From: Mesostigma viride
Taxonomy: Eukaryota; Streptophyta; Mesostigmatophyceae; Mesostigmatales; Mesostigmataceae
Direction of reading: 5' to 3'
Length of the DNA: 64,000 nt
Assembly: GCA_009746045.1 (NCBI GenBank)
Contig: RPFO01000253.1
Location: 2,509,888-2,573,887 of the forward strand
Positions 1 through 8,220 of this stretch are shown here, piece after piece (within the stretch, counting starts at the first letter, position 1; each line of letters begins with the position of its first letter). The position numbers were made by a program, and so were the translations under genes. The notes beneath the pieces are model-generated. The model did no database searches and was not told where the DNA came from. It saw nothing but the letters and a program-made list of their open reading frames with translations.

Positions 1-57
1 TTTTCCGCTTCGAGCAGGTCTAACGTCTAGGCAGGGCGTGTCCTGAATCAGGCAGCA

Positions 58-372
58 CTATCCTCCTAGCTTGACGGCGACCCGCCCATTACCTGTCAAG
101 TAGGTGTCGTCTTCTTTTTCCCAGCCGCGGAAGGGTTGATTCAATGACGTATGTTGCAAAGGATCGTCGTCTCGCTCTCTATCTAAACTACCTCCGAGTC
201 CATTGTTACGCCGCAAGCCTCGGCCGCCACCTCTACCTCTACCTGTCCTGATACTACCTAAACTAGTGAGGCTGCTTCTATATACACCCCTAGCGAAAGA
301 CGACCGAGACGAACCAGATCTCAATGCATTTACATATGTACTACTGTAATACGCCATAGGCCATTTAATCAA
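58..372 (-). other. Unassigned Arg/Gly/Ser-rich open frame
   Basis: An ATG-started frame of 104 codons. It has a Ser/Arg-rich first half and an RGRGGGRG-type stretch near the middle. RG-rich segments occur in nucleic-acid-binding proteins and in retroelement Gag proteins, but no zinc knuckle, domain or partner ORF is visible, and the frame lies near the window edge. It may be chance or the tail of a gene or element that starts outside the window. No function is assigned. Confidence 0.15.
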
Positions 373-779
373 ACCCGTTTACTCCAGGAAAAGAGGAAGG
401 AAACACAACTAAACTGCCGTGACCCAAGCTAATATGTGTTAATTCATTTAACACACGCCGGGTGACCCCACAAGGAGTGGAACGTGCATAAATGGTCACC
501 AACGGTCCAACAGGCTCGGGCCGACCTGGCCCTCGCCTGCAGAAACACAGAAACACAAGCAGGTGCACAGATGCACGCCTGTCCACTACATTCTACAAAA
601 GGATAAGGACCACTAATATAGTACGCGGCGCGGCGCCCAAAGGCACCCACTATACCACAGTACTGTTACGGGGACAATCATGTCCAAACTAGAACTGCAC
701 GTAACCTAGGAACAACCGAGGCCAAGGACCTAATTTACGTCCGTAACTACAACGAATTGTTACGCGACGTAACAGTCAC
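373..779. other. Anonymous DNA
   Basis: No convincing gene, RNA or repeat is visible. Short open frames overlap on both strands without coding character. Confidence 0.4.
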
Positions 780-799
780 TATTTATAATAACTTTCTCG

Positions 800-1080
800 T
801 GTTAGTGATTTTTCTCGTGTTGGTGAGAAACTTCTCAAATTTCTCAATTTTCTCACTTTTTCTCACTTTTTCTCACCCATTCTCACCTTTTTTCTCACTT
901 TAGGGTTTTTTCTCACCCCAATCTCACCAAAACCCCCTTTTTCTCACCAAAATCTCACCCTGGTGAGATTTTTTGCCTAGCGTTTGCGGAAAAAAATTGA
1001 GATTTTTCTCAATTTTCTCAAAACATTCTCACAAAGGGTGAGAAAATTGAGGGTTTTGAGAAAATTCTCAGAATCTGAGT
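800..1080. repeat. TTCTCAC-rich array with an inverted half
   Basis: TTCTCAC/TTTCTCA words recur about a dozen times from about 830 to 960. The complementary word GTGAGAA and close variants follow from about 961 to 1070. Short motifs clustered in opposite orientations resemble subterminal transposase-binding repeats of DNA transposons, but no terminal repeat or target duplication could be fixed, so this is only a repeat call. Confidence 0.45.
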
Positions 1081-1088
1081 TCCTAGTG

Positions 1089-1107
1089 CAGAGAGTAACT
1101 CTCTGCA
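1089..1107. repeat. GCAGAGAGTARCTCTCTGC palindrome
   Basis: A short near-perfect palindrome. Nearly the same sequence recurs near 35598-35616. It lies about 20 bases before one copy of the dispersed GTGCTCC hairpin described in the findings. Confidence 0.4.
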
Positions 1108-1236
1108 TGGGCAAATTAATTTATACTTGTGCTCCCGTACGTTGGAGTCACGGAGCATTATTAGCCCCGATAAATTAATTAGGAACATAACTCCGTTGGG
1201 AGTATATGTAGCACATAGCCCTGAGAAGGGGCATAA

Positions 1237-1902
1237 GTTATATACACCGATTCTTGCGGAATCGATACTAAGCGCTTAGTATCGATTCCGTAAGGAATCG
1301 TTGTTTATAACTAAAACTTTTGCTTGCGCCGGCAAGGCTAAGGCCGATACTAGTCGGGTCATCGAATTGGCTATTCGATTATCGAAGTCGCCTATTCGAC
1401 CATCGAACTTTCCTATTCGATTATCGAATTTTCCTTATTCGATTGTCGAAATTTCCTAGTCGACAGGGGGTCAGAGGCCAGCGGCCTATCATACTCGGCG
1501 CCCAGCGAGCCACCGAACTAGGCCTAGTCGATTATAGCGAGACATCGCGTGGAAATTAGCCGATTTTGGGGACTTAGCCGATTTTCGGAGCGACGTCGAA
1601 CAACACAGATGATTAGCCGGTTGAGCACATCATATCAGTCGAATAGCTAGCGCTGGTACTCCGCCTACTGGTCAGCGGAGAGCACTTGCCTTTTTCGATT
1701 ATCATAGCACATTAGGCCGAACGATTAGCGTTCGCAACGTTATTCGCATTACTAGGCGAAAAATCCACCCCCGGAACGATCCTAGCGGGATTCGAACCCG
1801 GGATGCCGGCGTGTCGCAACAGTCTTAGTTATAAACAACGATTCCTTACGGAATCGATACTAAGCGCTTAGTGTCGATTCCGCAGGAATCGATGTATATA
1901 AC
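1237..1902. mobile_element. 666-bp TIR element, probably a non-autonomous DNA transposon
   Basis: The ends are long inverted repeats of about 80 bp (1237-1315 and 1823-1902) that match apart from a few bases. Each arm is itself built on a palindrome: 1257-1290 is a perfect 34-bp palindrome, and the right-arm version has one mismatch. The interior codes for nothing convincing. It contains CGATTATCGAA-type repeats (1370-1450) and a tRNA T-arm-like block on the minus strand (1785-1812). Both outer ends read GTTATATACA. Size, TIR length and lack of a transposase suggest a MITE-like element. The target duplication could not be fixed. Confidence 0.65.
1785..1812 (-). other. tRNA T-arm / Pol III B-box-like block
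   Basis: On the minus strand this reads GGTTCGAATCC inside a self-pairing CGGG...CCCG stem, a perfect match to the Pol III B-box consensus GGTTCGANNCC. No paired acceptor stem, D arm or A box is evident upstream, so this is a tRNA-derived remnant inside the TIR element and not a tRNA gene. Confidence 0.4.
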
Positions 1903-2920
1903 TGCATATGGCTTTTCTTGGCACATCAATCCGACTTCGCGCCAAAGTTGTGCGCGATAATTCCGGGGAAATTTTGACGAAATTCGGTGCACGCGGGAGA
2001 TGTTGAGTGCAAATTGCAGTGCGAAGGCTATGGTAGCGTGAAAATTTATTGTGCACGGATTACGACGCCATTTCGGACCGGATTTCGCTTGTTCGATCGC
2101 AATTGACATAATGAATTTTATTCTACAAAAAAAAGTCGGCAAACAGTTGATTATTCATTGGCCACGAGGGGAAACACGCAGCTGGCGTTTCTCACGGCTC
2201 GAGCGCACTGACCCGTGCGTCTTCAAGGTAACCTCTAGAGCAGATAAAGACGCTTGCAATGTATCCCCACACTTTCTAACGATTCATAACATCATTTCGA
2301 AGAAACCCAGCACAGGAATTTCCTTATTTTTGCGTTTCCACGTTGCACACATTTTTCGCGTAAAAGTTAGATTTACAGGAGCGCTGACTGGGCCAAAAAT
2401 GCATGTCGTGGATTGCATCGCTTTTACGTCGTTTCTTACAGATATATGACTTGTCTTGGGTGGAACAACATTGTCCGGTGAATAAGATGCGGGCGGGGCT
2501 CGCTGCCAACGTCTTTGGTGTGCCAGGGGTGCGGGAAAACCAATGGCTACTGGTTTACAACGTCGTAACCCGCTATTTTTTAGTCATTAACTGTCGTATT
2601 ATAGTGCGTCCAGCGACGGGCGAAAAGAGCTCTTGCCACGACGTCATGGCCTGCGGAGGCATTCCGAGAAGGACTGGGGCGGGCGGGCAAAATAACACGC
2701 ACCAGTGCCCGCACGTCGCCGGGGCACCCCGGCGTACGAGACAAAGCGCACCGTTTCTCCCCTGGGCCCATCGCCTCCATCGCCGGGCGGCAAGTCGAGG
2801 AGGCGGCTCCTTCTCCCTATTCCGGTGCCTGTTTCATACTTGTGACCCCGTGACTTTTCCACCGGAGGCGTGTTAATGAATGAGCGGATGCATGCATGAA
2901 TGAACGGATATATGAATGAT
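1903..2920. other. Anonymous DNA between TIR element and purine tract
   Basis: About 1 kb with open frames on both strands but no recognisable domain. The last 60 bases hold a degenerate ATGA/GAAT microsatellite leading into the GGGA tract. Confidence 0.4.
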
Positions 2921-4224
2921 GGCGGGCGGGCGGGAGAGAGGGAGGGAAGGAGGGAGGGAGGGAGGGAGGGAGGGAGGGAGGGAGGAGGGAGGGAGGGAGG
3001 GAGGGAGGGAGGAGGGAGGAGGGAGGGAGGAGGGAGGGAGGGAGGGAGGAGGAGGGAGGGAGGGAGGGAGGAGGGAGGGAGGGAGGAGGGGGAGGGAGGA
3101 GGGAGGGAGGGAGGGAGGGAGGGGGGAGGGAGGGAGGGAGGGAGGGAGGGAGGGAGGGAGGGGGAGGGAGGGAGGGAGGGAGGGAGGGGGAGGGAGGGAG
3201 GAGGGAGGAGGGAGGGAGGGGAGGGAGGGAGGGAGGGAGGGAGGGAGGAGGGAGGGAGGGAGGGAGGGAGGGAGGGAGGGAGGGAGGGAGGAGGAGGGAG
3301 GAGGGAGGGAGGGAGGGAGGGAGGGAGGGAGGGAGGGAGGAGGGAGGGAGGGAGGGAGGGAGGGAGGGAGGAGGGAGGGAGGGAGGGAGGGAGGGAGGGA
3401 GGGAGGGAGGGAGGGAGGGAGGCGGGAGGGGGGAGGGAGGGAGGGAGGGAGGGAGGAGGAGGGAGGGAGGGAGGAGGGAGGGAGGGGGAGGGAGGGAGGG
3501 AGGGAGGGAGGGAGGGAGGGAGGAGGGAGGGAGGGAGGGAGGAGGGAGGGAGGGAGGAGGGAGGGAGGGAGGAGGGACTCAGGGAGGGAGGGAGGGAGGG
3601 AGGGAGGGAGGGAGGGAGGGAGGGAGGGAGGGAGGGAGGGAGGGAGGGAGGGAGGGAGGGAGGAGGGAGGGAGGAGGGAGGGAGGGAGGGAGGGAGGGAG
3701 GGAGGGAGGGAGGAGAGGGAGGGAGGAGGGAGGGGGAGGAGGGAGGGAGGGAGGGAGGGAGGGAGAGGGAGGGAGGGAGGAGGGAGGGAGGGAGGGAGGG
3801 AGGGAGGGAGGGAGGAGGGCGGGAGGAGGGAGGGAGGAGGGAGAGAGGGAGGAGGGAGGGAGGGAGGGAGGGAGGGAGGGAGGGAGGGAGGGAGGGAGGG
3901 AGGGAGGGAGGAGGGAGGAGAGGAGGGAGGGAGGGAGGAGGGAGGGAGGGAGGGAGGGAGGAGGGAGGAGGGGGGGAGGGAGGAGGGAGGAGGGAGGGAG
4001 GGAGGGAGGGAGGAGGAGGGGGAGGGAGGGAGGAGGGAGGGAGGGAGGGAGGGAGGGAGGAGGGAGGGAGGGAGAGGGAGGAGGGAGGGAGGGAGGGAGG
4101 GAGGGAGGGAGGAGGGAGGGAGGGAGGGAGGGAGGGAGGGAGGAGGGAGGGAGGGAGGGAGGGAGGAGGGAGGAGGGAGGGAGGGAGGGAGGGAGGGAGG
4201 AGGGAGGAGGGAGGGAGGGAGGGC
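2921..4224. repeat. 1.3-kb (GGGA)n/(GGGAGGA)n polypurine tract
   Basis: Almost uninterrupted G and A on the plus strand, built from GGGA units with scattered GGA units. Rare breaks include a CTC at about 3578 and single C bases near 3423 and 3819. Long frames through it on both strands are translation artefacts. Such sequence can form G-quadruplexes and, as a polypurine mirror repeat, triplex H-DNA (known properties of this sequence class). Confidence 0.95.
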
Positions 4225-4435
4225 ATGACTGCGTGCGTGCAAGGGCATGACGTGCGTGCGTGCGTGGGTGGGTGGGTGGTGGGTGGGTGGGTGGTGGGTG
4301 GGTGGGTGGGTGGGTGGGTGGGTGGTGGGTGGGTGGGTGGGTGGGTGGGTGGTGGGGGTGGGTGGGTGGTGGGTGGGTGGTGGGTGGGTGGGTGGGTGGG
4401 TGGGTGGGTGGGTGGGTGGGTGGGTGGGTGGGTGG
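4225..4435. repeat. (GGGT)n microsatellite, left side of retroelement complex
   Basis: A short TGCG-rich lead is followed by about 175 bp of GGGT/GGT units that end exactly at the first base of the gypsy 5' LTR. The same GGGT repeat resumes just after the 3' LTR (from 34017). The gypsy element therefore sits inside what was probably one microsatellite. Confidence 0.9.
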
Positions 4436-5049
4436 TGTTACGCGGCCCTAACCCATGTTTGGGCGTAACAATTCCTAAAATAAATTAGTTTGGTCAGTCG
4501 AAAGTCATTTTGATATTGTTTGAGACTTTCGATAGTTATTACGTTAGATTCGGGGACTTGGCCGAGTTATTCCATCAGCCGGCCCAGGTACCCGTGGCTT
4601 TGCTTTCGGTTTGGTGTGTTACTGGTCTGTACCCGGGACTGCCAGATACCGGGTGCCAGACTGGCGGATACTATGTACATCTACGGCTGATATTCATTGC
4701 AGCGCTAGAGGTTCGGCCCCCGGCCGACCCGCTGGCATGCACGCCGTCTTGGACAAATGTCGTAGGTGACAATGGCTTCCTATCTTTGGTTTGGAATAAA
4801 ATCGACTTGAGTAAAACTCGTCTGCCGAACCAGGGGTCAAATCTGGGCTGCACTAACGCCCTTCGTGCATTCCATGTATATGCATAATTTATCTAGTTGT
4901 GCATTCAGGGCCTAGCTAGTAATTCCGCGTACTAGCTAGAATTCAGGGCTACATTCACGTAGTCCGGGCGGATAGCAGATTCCGAGTTTATTCAGGTGTA
5001 ACCCACGCTAGACTAGGGTCTTTCAGAGCCGATGGTGCGGCTCGTAACA
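4436..5049 (+). repeat. Ty3/gypsy 5' LTR
   Basis: A 614-bp direct repeat of 33402-34012, with TGTTAC...GTAACA ends that form a short inverted repeat. It supplies promoter and polyadenylation functions in this family. A 125-codon frame inside (4510-4887) recurs in the other LTR and is not regarded as a gene. Confidence 0.95.
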
Positions 5050-5050
5050 C

Positions 5051-5068
5051 TGGTAATCGGAGGATTCG
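5051..5068 (+). promoter_or_regulatory. Primer-binding site, initiator tRNA-Met-like
   Basis: One base after the LTR the sequence reads TGGTAATCGGAGG. This resembles the TGGTATCAGAGC primer site used by most plant LTR retrotransposons, with one inserted base and a few changes. Minus-strand cDNA synthesis would start here. Confidence 0.65.
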
Positions 5069-5615
5069 TCTAGGGCCACCCTAGCTCGTACAGAGCGGGC
5101 AGGGCCTCGTGATCTGCCTGACGAGAATCGGTGATCTGCACCAAGACGGCAAGAAACGATAACATCGCATCCGCAGCAAATAGGTGGGCACGCAGCCATG
5201 GTGGTTGTAGGGCGCGCAGCAGCCATATTGCTCGCTCTGTCCCTCCTCTCTCTGCACGCGTAGAGCGGTGTTGTGTGCGCCCAGCCCTGTTTTCTTGTCG
5301 TTTTCATGTTTGTGCTGTGAGCGCTGGCTCTGGGTACACCGGCCTCGCTCGTTGGTTCACGCAGGCCATAACCGTACAGGCTGGCTTGCGAGGGACTCCG
5401 CGGGAGTGGCTTACGTGCTGGGGCCCGGTACACGGGCGGGTTGTCACGTAGGTTACTCCCTTGTGCTGACAGGTTTTCCTGTCTACGTAATGTCGTTGCG
5501 TTCTTAGATTATAGGGCCTGTTGGCAACCCTTGTGAGCAGGTGATGGTCACTCACTAGAGGTACTCAAGGTTCCTTCTTCTCTGCCTATCCCTGCCTGCA
5601 TGCAATAGACGTGGC
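5069..5615 (+). other. Gypsy untranslated leader
   Basis: About 550 bp between the primer site and ORF0. Overlapping short frames exist but show no domain. Packaging signals would be expected here; none can be identified by eye. Confidence 0.5.
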
Positions 5616-6041
5616 ATGTCTAATAATAATAATATTAGGCATACTGGGGCACTTAGGGGATGGGACAGTGATGGGTCTAGGCAATTATATTACGCATTGG
5701 CACATGATGGGGGCACAGGCAAGGTAGGGATTTTTTATAGCTGGGTAGACTGCAGGAACAACATAGTAGATAGACATAGGGCTATTTTTAAGGGGTTCGG
5801 GACAGCATGGGAAGCAGATCTGTTTATCCAGGCACACATGACACGTCCCGTAGGATTACATGTAGAAGCCCCACCGCTAGAGATTAGGCCCAGGGCACGT
5901 CCTGCATCTAGGGGGCGTAGGTACGCACATACCAGTGCACTGGCTAGGGTAGAGGACACTACAGCTACGCAGCAGGTTACCGTCACCTTTAACCAGCTGT
6001 CGATTAGCACGCACGCTAGCCAGCCACCCAGCACCCAGTGA
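5616..6041 (+). CDS. ORF0: RNase H1 N-terminal hybrid-binding (viroplasmin-like) domain protein
   Basis: A 141-aa ATG-to-stop ORF lying before gag. Residues about 24-75 carry the pattern of the RNase H1 N-terminal/caulimovirus viroplasmin fold: YYAL, a GKVGIFYSW block, then DC about two residues on, then FKGFGT and EADLF. In RNase H1 this roughly 45-residue fold binds RNA:DNA hybrids. In caulimoviruses it occurs in the inclusion-body protein. The remaining 65 residues are Arg/Pro/Thr-rich and look disordered. Its frame differs from that of gag, and 127 bp separate the two. A separate ORF of this type upstream of gag is not part of the standard gypsy layout. A role in binding the element's own RNA:DNA hybrid during reverse transcription is inference. 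Confidence 0.7.
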   Translation: MSNNNNIRHTGALRGWDSDGSRQLYYALAHDGGTGKVGIFYSWVDCRNNIVDRHRAIFKGFGTAWEADLFIQAHMTRPVGLHVEAPPLEIRPRARPASRGRRYAHTSALARVEDTTATQQVTVTFNQLSISTHASQPPSTQ

Positions 6042-6168
6042 CGGGGCCATAGTGATTAGAGGGGCTCATCTATAATATTATAGTATTATATATAATAATA
6101 GACAGTAGATGTTGTCTTGACCTTTGTTTTTTGCTTCCTTCTCTTCTTGTGGTTGTGGTACGGTAACC
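6042..6168 (+). other. ORF0-gag spacer
   Basis: An AT-rich spacer with TATTATA repeats (6072-6102). It ends at an ACCATGG context around the gag start. A downstream promoter or re-initiation could operate here; nothing decides it. Confidence 0.4.
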
Positions 6169-8220
6169 ATGGCGCCTAAAACAAGGGGTAAAGGTAAACC
6201 TAAAGGGTCAGAGGTTAGGGAGACGGGTATAGATAGTCCGGCCGTACAGGCACATGAGGAGATATCACAGCGGAGCCCAGCCTCCCAGCAGGGCAGCTCT
6301 GCAGGTCACCCAGGTGTGCTGGCTAGTCCCGCCCGTGAGTCGTACAGACCACAGGCCGGAATGTTCATAGATAGCGAGCAGCAGCAGCATATGCAGGGAG
6401 AATTTTTCAGTAGGTCGGAACGGGTGGAGACCGGCCCGAGGCGGGAGTCTCCCAGGTCAGATCCAATGAGTGCATCCATCCCACCGGCACAGCCCCCGCA
6501 GCAATTGCAGCCGCAGCATGAGCAACCGCCACAGTTGCAACCGCCGCCGCGGCCACAGTGGCAACCGCAGCCGAATGGTCAGCTTAGCCAGAACGCGGCC
6601 TTTTACCATGCGCAACGGGCCCAACGATTAGAGCACCCATGGTCAGTAAACGGACGCGGACGCGGTCGCGGTAGCCCATCCCGGCCGGAACCCGCGCGTC
6701 GTGTATCGTTCAGCAGCGAGCCACAATCCATGGGCACCTCACCGTGGTCGACGGAAGAGGGGGAGGTCGAACTTCCCCCCCGCTACGATGAGGATGCCGA
6801 GGAGCGCCCTGAGACGCGCCTGGGTCAGTCCTTCCCAGCGACGGGCCCCGCGCGTCCTAGCATGGCGCATGGCCCCAACCTGAATCTGAGCCGGTTAGAC
6901 CTCAACGATCCCGGTTACGAACACCCGACATCCGTTTGGTTGCGGCGAGGCGCTGAGACCTCGCGCAGCCAGCCGCGGGCTGCTGGGCCCCCATCGCTGC
7001 CGGCGTCCTTTAACCGTCCGCCCTTTTGCGCTAAAGGAGGCCCGCGGGCGGCCACGGTCAAGGCTCCGCCCATGCCCGATTTCAAAACCGTGCCCAAGTT
7101 GCGCGCGGACATGACCCCGCGCGAGATCGATGAGTGGGAACGCATGGTGTTGGCGGTCTATTGGGCATGGTGCGAGCATCACGATTGGGAGTTGGCCACT
7201 GATGTGCTAATTCCCTATCTAGTAGCGATGTGCATGGATCCGTCCGTTGTCGGCATCCTCCACTGTGAGAGCGTCGCGTCACGCACCTACCCGCGCACGG
7301 TCGAGGAGCTGATGGCCCGCATCCGGCGCAAGTTGGTGCCACCGGACTACAAGCTCCATGAGCGCCTGGCCTTTGGCAAGTTCCGTCAGGGCAGCACGCC
7401 TTTTCGCGAATTCCTCACCGAGTTTGAGGCGTACACTGCCCGGCTTGACGACATGACCTGGACCGAGTACAAGGCACGGTTCATCGAGGCGCTGCACCCG
7501 GACCTCTTGGATGAGGTGCTCAAGCACTATGCCGAGGTCCCATGGGAGGAGTGGGATGTGATAAAAATTCAGCAGTACCTGCTACAAGTCTCGGATGTGA
7601 TCGCCCGCCGCCGTGCAGCAACTACACGGCGCTTCCCGCTCGCGGCACCCAGGCGCGTCCACTTCACCACCGCGGACCATGAGGTCGCACAGGAGGACGC
7701 GTATGACTACGAGCTGCCAGCGGAGAGCGATTATGACCCTGATTTCCAGGTCAATGCGATCGATCCGGCCACTTCCCGCTGCTTTGCGTGCGGCGAGGTT
7801 GGCCACCTCAAGCGCGAGTGCCCTCGCCTGCGCGCCCGCAAGGATGAGGAGACGCATGTACCCCAGTTCTCTGGCCCCGCCTTCGGCAAACGTCCGGACC
7901 CTGCGCAGCGAGGCGATCGGCCCCGTAATGCGGGAGCACGTGCAGCCAAGCTGCAGGATGCCCGCCGCCAGCCCGCGCAGTATCAAACGCCTCGGGCCTC
8001 AGGTCCATCCTTCCAACGGGTGACCCGCGAGGTGAACAAGGTGCTAGCGCAGCAACGAGGCGCGGCCGATCACGACTCGGACAGTGGGCGGCTGGATGCC
8101 CAGGCCATCGCAGGCTATGCGTATGGCGACGACGATGAGGAGGAACCGGTGGAGGAGGGGGAAGAGCGGACCGGGCGGTCGAACGAGGCGGCCTCCCGGC
8201 CATCCGTTCCTCGCGCGTAG
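6169..8220 (+). CDS. gag: Ty3/gypsy Gag (capsid-nucleocapsid)
   Basis: A 683-aa ORF. The start chosen is the ATG in an ACCATGG context; the frame is open for 15 codons before it. Residues 1-300 are Gln/Pro/Arg-rich and probably disordered. About 310-480 match the retrotransposon capsid pattern, with Trp-rich helices, an FGKFRQGSTPFREFLTEFE-type segment and an acidic end. A CCHC zinc knuckle (C-x2-C-x4-H-x4-C, CFACGEVGHLKREC) lies at about 7780-7821. The tail is acidic. Gag forms the virus-like particle and binds genomic RNA. The frame ends at TAG 8218-8220, and pol continues in the -1 frame, which is open from 8139. No clear slippery heptamer was found in that overlap. Confidence 0.9.
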   Translation: MAPKTRGKGKPKGSEVRETGIDSPAVQAHEEISQRSPASQQGSSAGHPGVLASPARESYRPQAGMFIDSEQQQHMQGEFFSRSERVETGPRRESPRSDPMSASIPPAQPPQQLQPQHEQPPQLQPPPRPQWQPQPNGQLSQNAAFYHAQRAQRLEHPWSVNGRGRGRGSPSRPEPARRVSFSSEPQSMGTSPWSTEEGEVELPPRYDEDAEERPETRLGQSFPATGPARPSMAHGPNLNLSRLDLNDPGYEHPTSVWLRRGAETSRSQPRAAGPPSLPASFNRPPFCAKGGPRAATVKAPPMPDFKTVPKLRADMTPREIDEWERMVLAVYWAWCEHHDWELATDVLIPYLVAMCMDPSVVGILHCESVASRTYPRTVEELMARIRRKLVPPDYKLHERLAFGKFRQGSTPFREFLTEFEAYTARLDDMTWTEYKARFIEALHPDLLDEVLKHYAEVPWEEWDVIKIQQYLLQVSDVIARRRAATTRRFPLAAPRRVHFTTADHEVAQEDAYDYELPAESDYDPDFQVNAIDPATSRCFACGEVGHLKRECPRLRARKDEETHVPQFSGPAFGKRPDPAQRGDRPRNAGARAAKLQDARRQPAQYQTPRASGPSFQRVTREVNKVLAQQRGAADHDSDSGRLDAQAIAGYAYGDDDEEEPVEEGEERTGRSNEAASRPSVPRA

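Noticed and set aside
1785-1812. A tRNA gene on the minus strand
   Set aside because: Only the T arm is convincing; no acceptor stem, D arm or anticodon arm could be folded.
2051-2449. Plus-strand 132-codon ORF
   Set aside because: No domain, no splice or regulatory context, and overlapping open frames on the other strand.
2644-4250. Very long Gly/Arg/Glu and Ser/Pro/Leu frames on both strands (over 400 codons)
   Set aside because: Translation of a GGGA simple repeat; open only because the repeat lacks stop codons.
4510-4887. A 125-codon protein gene repeated at 33474-33851
   Set aside because: Both copies lie wholly inside the gypsy LTRs; no domain is recognised.
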